Below are positions 6,144-7,367 of a DNA stretch of 7,367 nt, piece after piece; the first letter of the stretch is position 1; every line of letters starts with the position of its first letter. The DNA is from an uncultured Hyphomonadaceae bacterium (GTDB lineage: Bacteria > Pseudomonadota > Alphaproteobacteria > Caulobacterales > Hyphomonadaceae), in NCBI GenBank assembly GCA_938049795.1, contig CALLCD010000279.1, positions 1-7,367 on the forward strand. Direction: 5' to 3'. Made by a program: the position numbers and the translations under genes. The notes under the pieces were generated by a model. The model made no database searches. It worked only from the letters and a program-made list of their open reading frames with translations, and was not told the DNA's origin.

Positions 6144-7244
6144 GTGAAAAAATCTGTCATCATCGCACTCGTCATCCTGTTCGGATTGATTGCCTATTTT
6201 GCCGTGCGGATGGGGCTGCGCGGTGACGATGGCGATACCGGCCAGGTCATCGGCAAACAGACCGTGCTGGAATTGGAAGCGGGTCAGAACACGGATTTGC
6301 CGCGCGTGGTGGTCGAAACCGTGTCCGCCGAGCCGCATCCGGTCTTCCTGACGCTCAAAGGCCGTACCGAACCGAACCGTATGGTCACTGTGCGGGCTGC
6401 GACGACGGGCACTGTGGTCGGCGCGCCCGATCTTGAGGGTAAATTTGTCCGCAAGGGCGCCCTGCTGTGCCGGCTTGATGTCGAGGCCCGCCAAGCCCGT
6501 ATTGATGAAGCCGAAGCGCGGCTGAATGCCGAACAGGTCGATTTCGACGCGGCGCAAACGCTGGTCGAGAAAGGCTGGGCCGCCCAGACGCGCGCCAATG
6601 CGGCCAAAGCGGCCAGAGATGCCGCCCAAGCCTCGGTCAATGCCGCCCGTGTTGAACTGGAACGCACCCGCCTGACAGCGCCTTTTGCAGGCGTCTTCGA
6701 AACGCGTCTGGCCGAAGCGGGTGACTTTCTGAGCCCGGGCAGCCCATGTGGTGTTGTCGCAGAGCTTGACCCTATCCGCGTGGTGGCTGAAGTGACCGAA
6801 GACTATGCAACCGCACTCACCACTGGTGCGCCGGTGCACGCAAATGTACTCAGCGCAGGCAGCGTCGAGGGCACAATCAGCTATGTCGCCCGCACCGCAG
6901 ATGAGAACACCCGCACATTCAAAGTCGAAGCGGTGATCGACAATACCGATGGCCGGATCTCTGCCGGGCTGACATCAGATCTGCGGATCAAGCTGGGCGA
7001 GACCGAAGCGACCAAAATCTCTCCGGCCATGCTGACCCTGCATGATGATGGACGGCTCGGCATTCGGCACATTACGGGCGACGATATGGTCACCTTTACC
7101 GAGGTTTCGGTTATCGACGATGCAACTGACGGCATCTGGATCACCGGACTGCCTGCACGCGCGACAGTGATCTCGGTCGGCCAAGACTATATCAAGGACG
7201 GCATTCAGGTCGAGCTCGTCTCGGCGACGGATGGCGCGCCATGA
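6144..7244 (+). CDS. RND efflux periplasmic adaptor (membrane fusion protein)
   Basis: A 366-residue HlyD/AcrA-type adaptor linking an inner-membrane RND pump to an outer-membrane channel. Residues 5-21 (VIIALVILFGLIAYFAV after two Lys) form an uncleaved N-terminal membrane anchor; there is no lipobox Cys. Next come half of a lipoyl-like barrel-sandwich (about 82-112, including GKFVRKGALLCRLD), an Ala/Glu/Arg-rich coiled-coil hairpin (about 112-176), the second lipoyl half LTAPFAGVF (177-185), a beta-barrel and a C-terminal membrane-proximal domain. GTG 6144 is preferred: AGAG (6134-6137) lies 6 bases upstream and it opens directly into the KK-hydrophobic anchor. An in-frame TTG at 6057 would add 29 atypical residues. 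Its stop overlaps the next start (ATGA), which shows operon structure. The exported substrate cannot be inferred. Confidence 0.9.
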   Translation: MKKSVIIALVILFGLIAYFAVRMGLRGDDGDTGQVIGKQTVLELEAGQNTDLPRVVVETVSAEPHPVFLTLKGRTEPNRMVTVRAATTGTVVGAPDLEGKFVRKGALLCRLDVEARQARIDEAEARLNAEQVDFDAAQTLVEKGWAAQTRANAAKAARDAAQASVNAARVELERTRLTAPFAGVFETRLAEAGDFLSPGSPCGVVAELDPIRVVAEVTEDYATALTTGAPVHANVLSAGSVEGTISYVARTADENTRTFKVEAVIDNTDGRISAGLTSDLRIKLGETEATKISPAMLTLHDDGRLGIRHITGDDMVTFTEVSVIDDATDGIWITGLPARATVISVGQDYIKDGIQVELVSATDGAP

Positions 7245-7367
7245 ATGCGCTGATTGACGGGGCCATCGACAAATCCCGCATGGTGATGATCATTCTGATC
7301 TTCGCCCTCGTCTCGGGCACGCTGACCTATATCAACATCCCCAAAGAAGCCGATCCCGAAATCCCCG
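7241..7367 (+). CDS. RND efflux permease, 5' fragment (cut by window end)
   Basis: The first 42 codons of an inner-membrane proton-driven RND transporter; the gene continues past the window. The translation starts MNALIDGAIDKSRMV, followed by a hydrophobic helix MIILIFALVSGTLTYI (the expected first transmembrane segment) and then NIPKEADPEIP. The block IPKEADPEIP is a strong signature of AcrB/HAE1-like permeases, placed at the start of the first periplasmic loop. ATG 7241 overlaps the adaptor's TGA by four bases (ATGA), implying translational coupling. An outer-membrane TolC-like partner may lie downstream or elsewhere. The conserved IPKEADP form argues for the general multidrug branch rather than a CusA-type metal pump, though the fragment is short. 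Confidence 0.88.
   Translation, partial: MNALIDGAIDKSRMVMIILIFALVSGTLTYINIPKEADPEIP

Noticed and set aside
6093..6839. 248-codon open frame on the minus strand, antisense to the RND adaptor
   Set aside because: His/Arg/Gly-rich translation with no motif, fully overlapping a gene with clear adaptor architecture; a coding shadow.
1..7367. A hidden defence, mobile or otherwise novel multi-gene system
   Set aside because: Every substantial frame is explained by a known family, the intergenic gaps are short, and there are no integrase, transposase, terminal repeats, CRISPR-like arrays or compositional breaks that I can see.

Overview
The window reads as ordinary chromosomal DNA of an alphaproteobacterium, moderately GC-rich and densely coded on both strands. 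The best clues are an alpha/beta hydrolase with the GPAGRIEARY...HPQAGGTMQ...SRGVGRSQG signature I associate with alphaproteobacteria, and the slt / dapA-smpB neighbourhood common in that class. A marine or stalked lineage (Caulobacterales/Hyphomonadaceae-like) is a guess from style and cannot be settled here. I see no mobile element, tRNA, rRNA, CRISPR array or phage gene, and no gene-free stretch longer than about 210 bases.

Layout: (1) 1-96 is non-coding and leads into a small alpha/beta hydrolase (97-789, +). (2) maiA (814-1458, -) converges on the hydrolase and diverges from phhA (1593-2456, +). The 134-base gap between maiA and phhA holds a perfect 14-bp palindrome, the best operator candidate in the window. 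(3) A Slt70-type soluble lytic transglycosylase (2463-4493, -) converges on phhA with only 6 bases between stop codons; the two stops sit inside one 12-bp palindrome. (4) dapA (4587-5462, +) diverges from the transglycosylase and forms a tight operon with smpB (5466-5936, +). (5) After a 207-base gap rich in small palindromes, a tripartite RND efflux operon begins: a membrane-fusion adaptor (6144-7244, +, GTG start) overlapping by ATGA the start of an inner-membrane RND permease (7241 onward) that runs off the window.

Functionally there are four unrelated modules. PhhA and MaiA are the first and a late step of phenylalanine/tyrosine degradation via homogentisate. Slt recycles or remodels periplasmic murein. 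DapA commits aspartate semialdehyde to diaminopimelate/lysine (and so murein) synthesis, and SmpB is the tmRNA partner in ribosome rescue. The RND genes export small hydrophobic compounds. I found no convincing undescribed system. The points worth a second look are the phhA/maiA operator, a proline replacing the usual His/Tyr in the SmpB tail, and the palindrome cluster before the efflux operon.
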